From NCBI GenBank assembly GCA_964556005.1, contig CAZKUR010000152.1, positions 1 to 5,432 on the forward strand: DNA of 5,432 bases. Direction: 5' to 3'. Positions 4,931 through 5,432 of the stretch are shown one piece after another. Under the pieces are notes generated by a model that was not told the origin of the DNA, made no database searches, and was given only the letters and a program-made list of their open reading frames with translations. A program made the position numbers and the translations under genes. Position 1 is the stretch's first letter, and the number at the start of each line of letters is the position of its first letter. The DNA is from CAZKUR01 sp964556005. GTDB taxonomy: Bacteria; Bacteroidota; Ignavibacteria; Ignavibacteriales; Ignavibacteriaceae.

Positions 4931-5116
4931 TCAATTCTCCTTACTCATCTTCTTCACTAATTCATCCATTTCCACTTTTAATTTCTGCACTTCTCTCGGG
5001 ATTTCATCTTCAGTAGTAATACCTTTTTGCTTGAGTATTCTAATAATGGCCTGAATCTCCAACATATTTGATACTAAAAGTTCTTGATCTGTTATGAATC
5101 TGTTTTCATCGCTCAT
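4931..5116 (-). CDS. Hypothetical 61-aa charged helical protein
   Basis: I do not recognise a named family. The protein is acidic and basic in alternation, with two predicted helices: about residues 9-30 (DQELLVSNMLEIQAIIRILK) and 39-60 (PREVQKLKVEMDELVKKM), joined by a short GITTEDE turn. The second helix has a heptad-like leucine/valine/methionine spacing and may form a coiled coil. There is no signal peptide, membrane segment or cysteine. The ATG at 5116 is preceded by AAGGA at about 11 bases. It is the first gene of a tight minus-strand operon, 10 bases before the PGPGW gene, so a role with that membrane protein is possible but unproven. Confidence 0.65.
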   Translation of the reverse strand: MSDENRFITDQELLVSNMLEIQAIIRILKQKGITTEDEIPREVQKLKVEMDELVKKMSKEN

Positions 5117-5432
5117 ATACTTTTGGTTCCTTCAACTTAAGAAATTATTATATACTTCATAAATCACCTTAATGAGTTAATTAAAGTAAATAAAATTATT
5201 ATCTATTTACTAACAGTTGATTGAAGTTTTACAAATAATAATCTAATATACAACCGCATTGATGTCTACACTTTGAAGTTCTATTTTTAATGCCACTTGT
5301 TCAACTTCTTTTTATCAGCAGTGGACTGACTTTATGGTTAGGTGGTGGAACAAAATAATACTTCTTTTATGGAAATATAAGGTGTACCCCAATCCCTGTA
5401 CAGTTTTTGCCTTAATTTAAGGTGGACAATAT
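5117..5432. other. AT-rich gene-free end region
   Basis: No gene is seen on either strand. The stretch next to 5116 should contain the promoter of the minus-strand operon, but I cannot identify a Bacteroidota-type -33/-7 pair with confidence. Near the window end AAGGTG recurs (in AAGGTGTACC near 5380 and AAGGTGGAC from 5419), with GTAC repeated in between. This hints at the edge of another repeated or mobile element beyond the window. Confidence 0.45.
5410..5422. repeat. 13-bp palindrome
   Basis: CCTTAA-T-TTAAGG is a perfect palindrome with 6-bp arms and one central base, located 10 bases from the window end. It could be an operator or part of an element's terminal repeat. The flanking gene is outside the window. 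Confidence 0.4.

Noticed and set aside
5380..5432. Insertion sequence end
   Set aside because: Repeated AAGGTG motifs and a palindrome are suggestive, but no transposase or matching inverted repeat is inside the window.

Overview
The window looks like an accessory stretch from a low-GC member of the Bacteroidota/Chlorobiota (FCB) group, most likely Ignavibacteria-like. The evidence is a C-terminal type IX secretion (T9SS) sorting domain of the 'NYPNPFNPST...SGVYLYRIQAG...KKIILLK' type, a second decayed copy of that domain, and a FISUMP (Fib_succ_major) lipoprotein. There is no tRNA, rRNA, CRISPR array or transposase gene.

Left third (1-2284, plus strand). An AT-rich block of short repeats (11-130) leads to a FISUMP lipoprotein gene (195-929). 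The gene lies exactly between the arms of a perfect 10-bp inverted repeat. It is followed by a 317-nt structured element (958-1274) with a GTGTG start, a recognisable group II intron domain V, a domain VI-like stem and a CTACTCTAC end, but no reverse transcriptase: a degenerate or minimal group II intron-like element. Sequence on both sides of the FISUMP gene resembles the 5' part of this same element. The gene may therefore sit inside a loop of a second intron-like copy, which is the most unusual feature here. Next come a small excisionase/AlpA-like helix-turn-helix protein (1543-1842), a hairpin terminator that may work in both directions, and a small unknown protein with a CxCxxC motif (2033-2284).

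Middle (2321-3970, minus strand). A secreted LVIVD-repeat beta-propeller protein with a T9SS sorting domain (2321-3616) lies behind what appears to be the wreck of another T9SS cargo gene (3665-3970). That wreck keeps a signal peptide, a piece of sorting domain and a Shine-Dalgarno site, but the expected start codon reads ATA and the body is missing.

Right third (3971-5432). A gene-free AT-rich stretch with a 14-bp near-identical direct repeat precedes a compact minus-strand operon: a 61-aa coiled-coil protein, then a PGPGW-family small membrane protein, then a topoisomerase-type zinc-ribbon protein with a C-terminal membrane segment. The last two overlap by 95 nt in different frames around a run of eight A residues. 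This suggests one fused protein made by slippage, or broken by a single-base indel. The last 316 bases hold no gene.

Functionally this is not one pathway. It is a patchwork of cell-surface proteins, small regulators and intron-derived DNA, typical of a plastic genome region.
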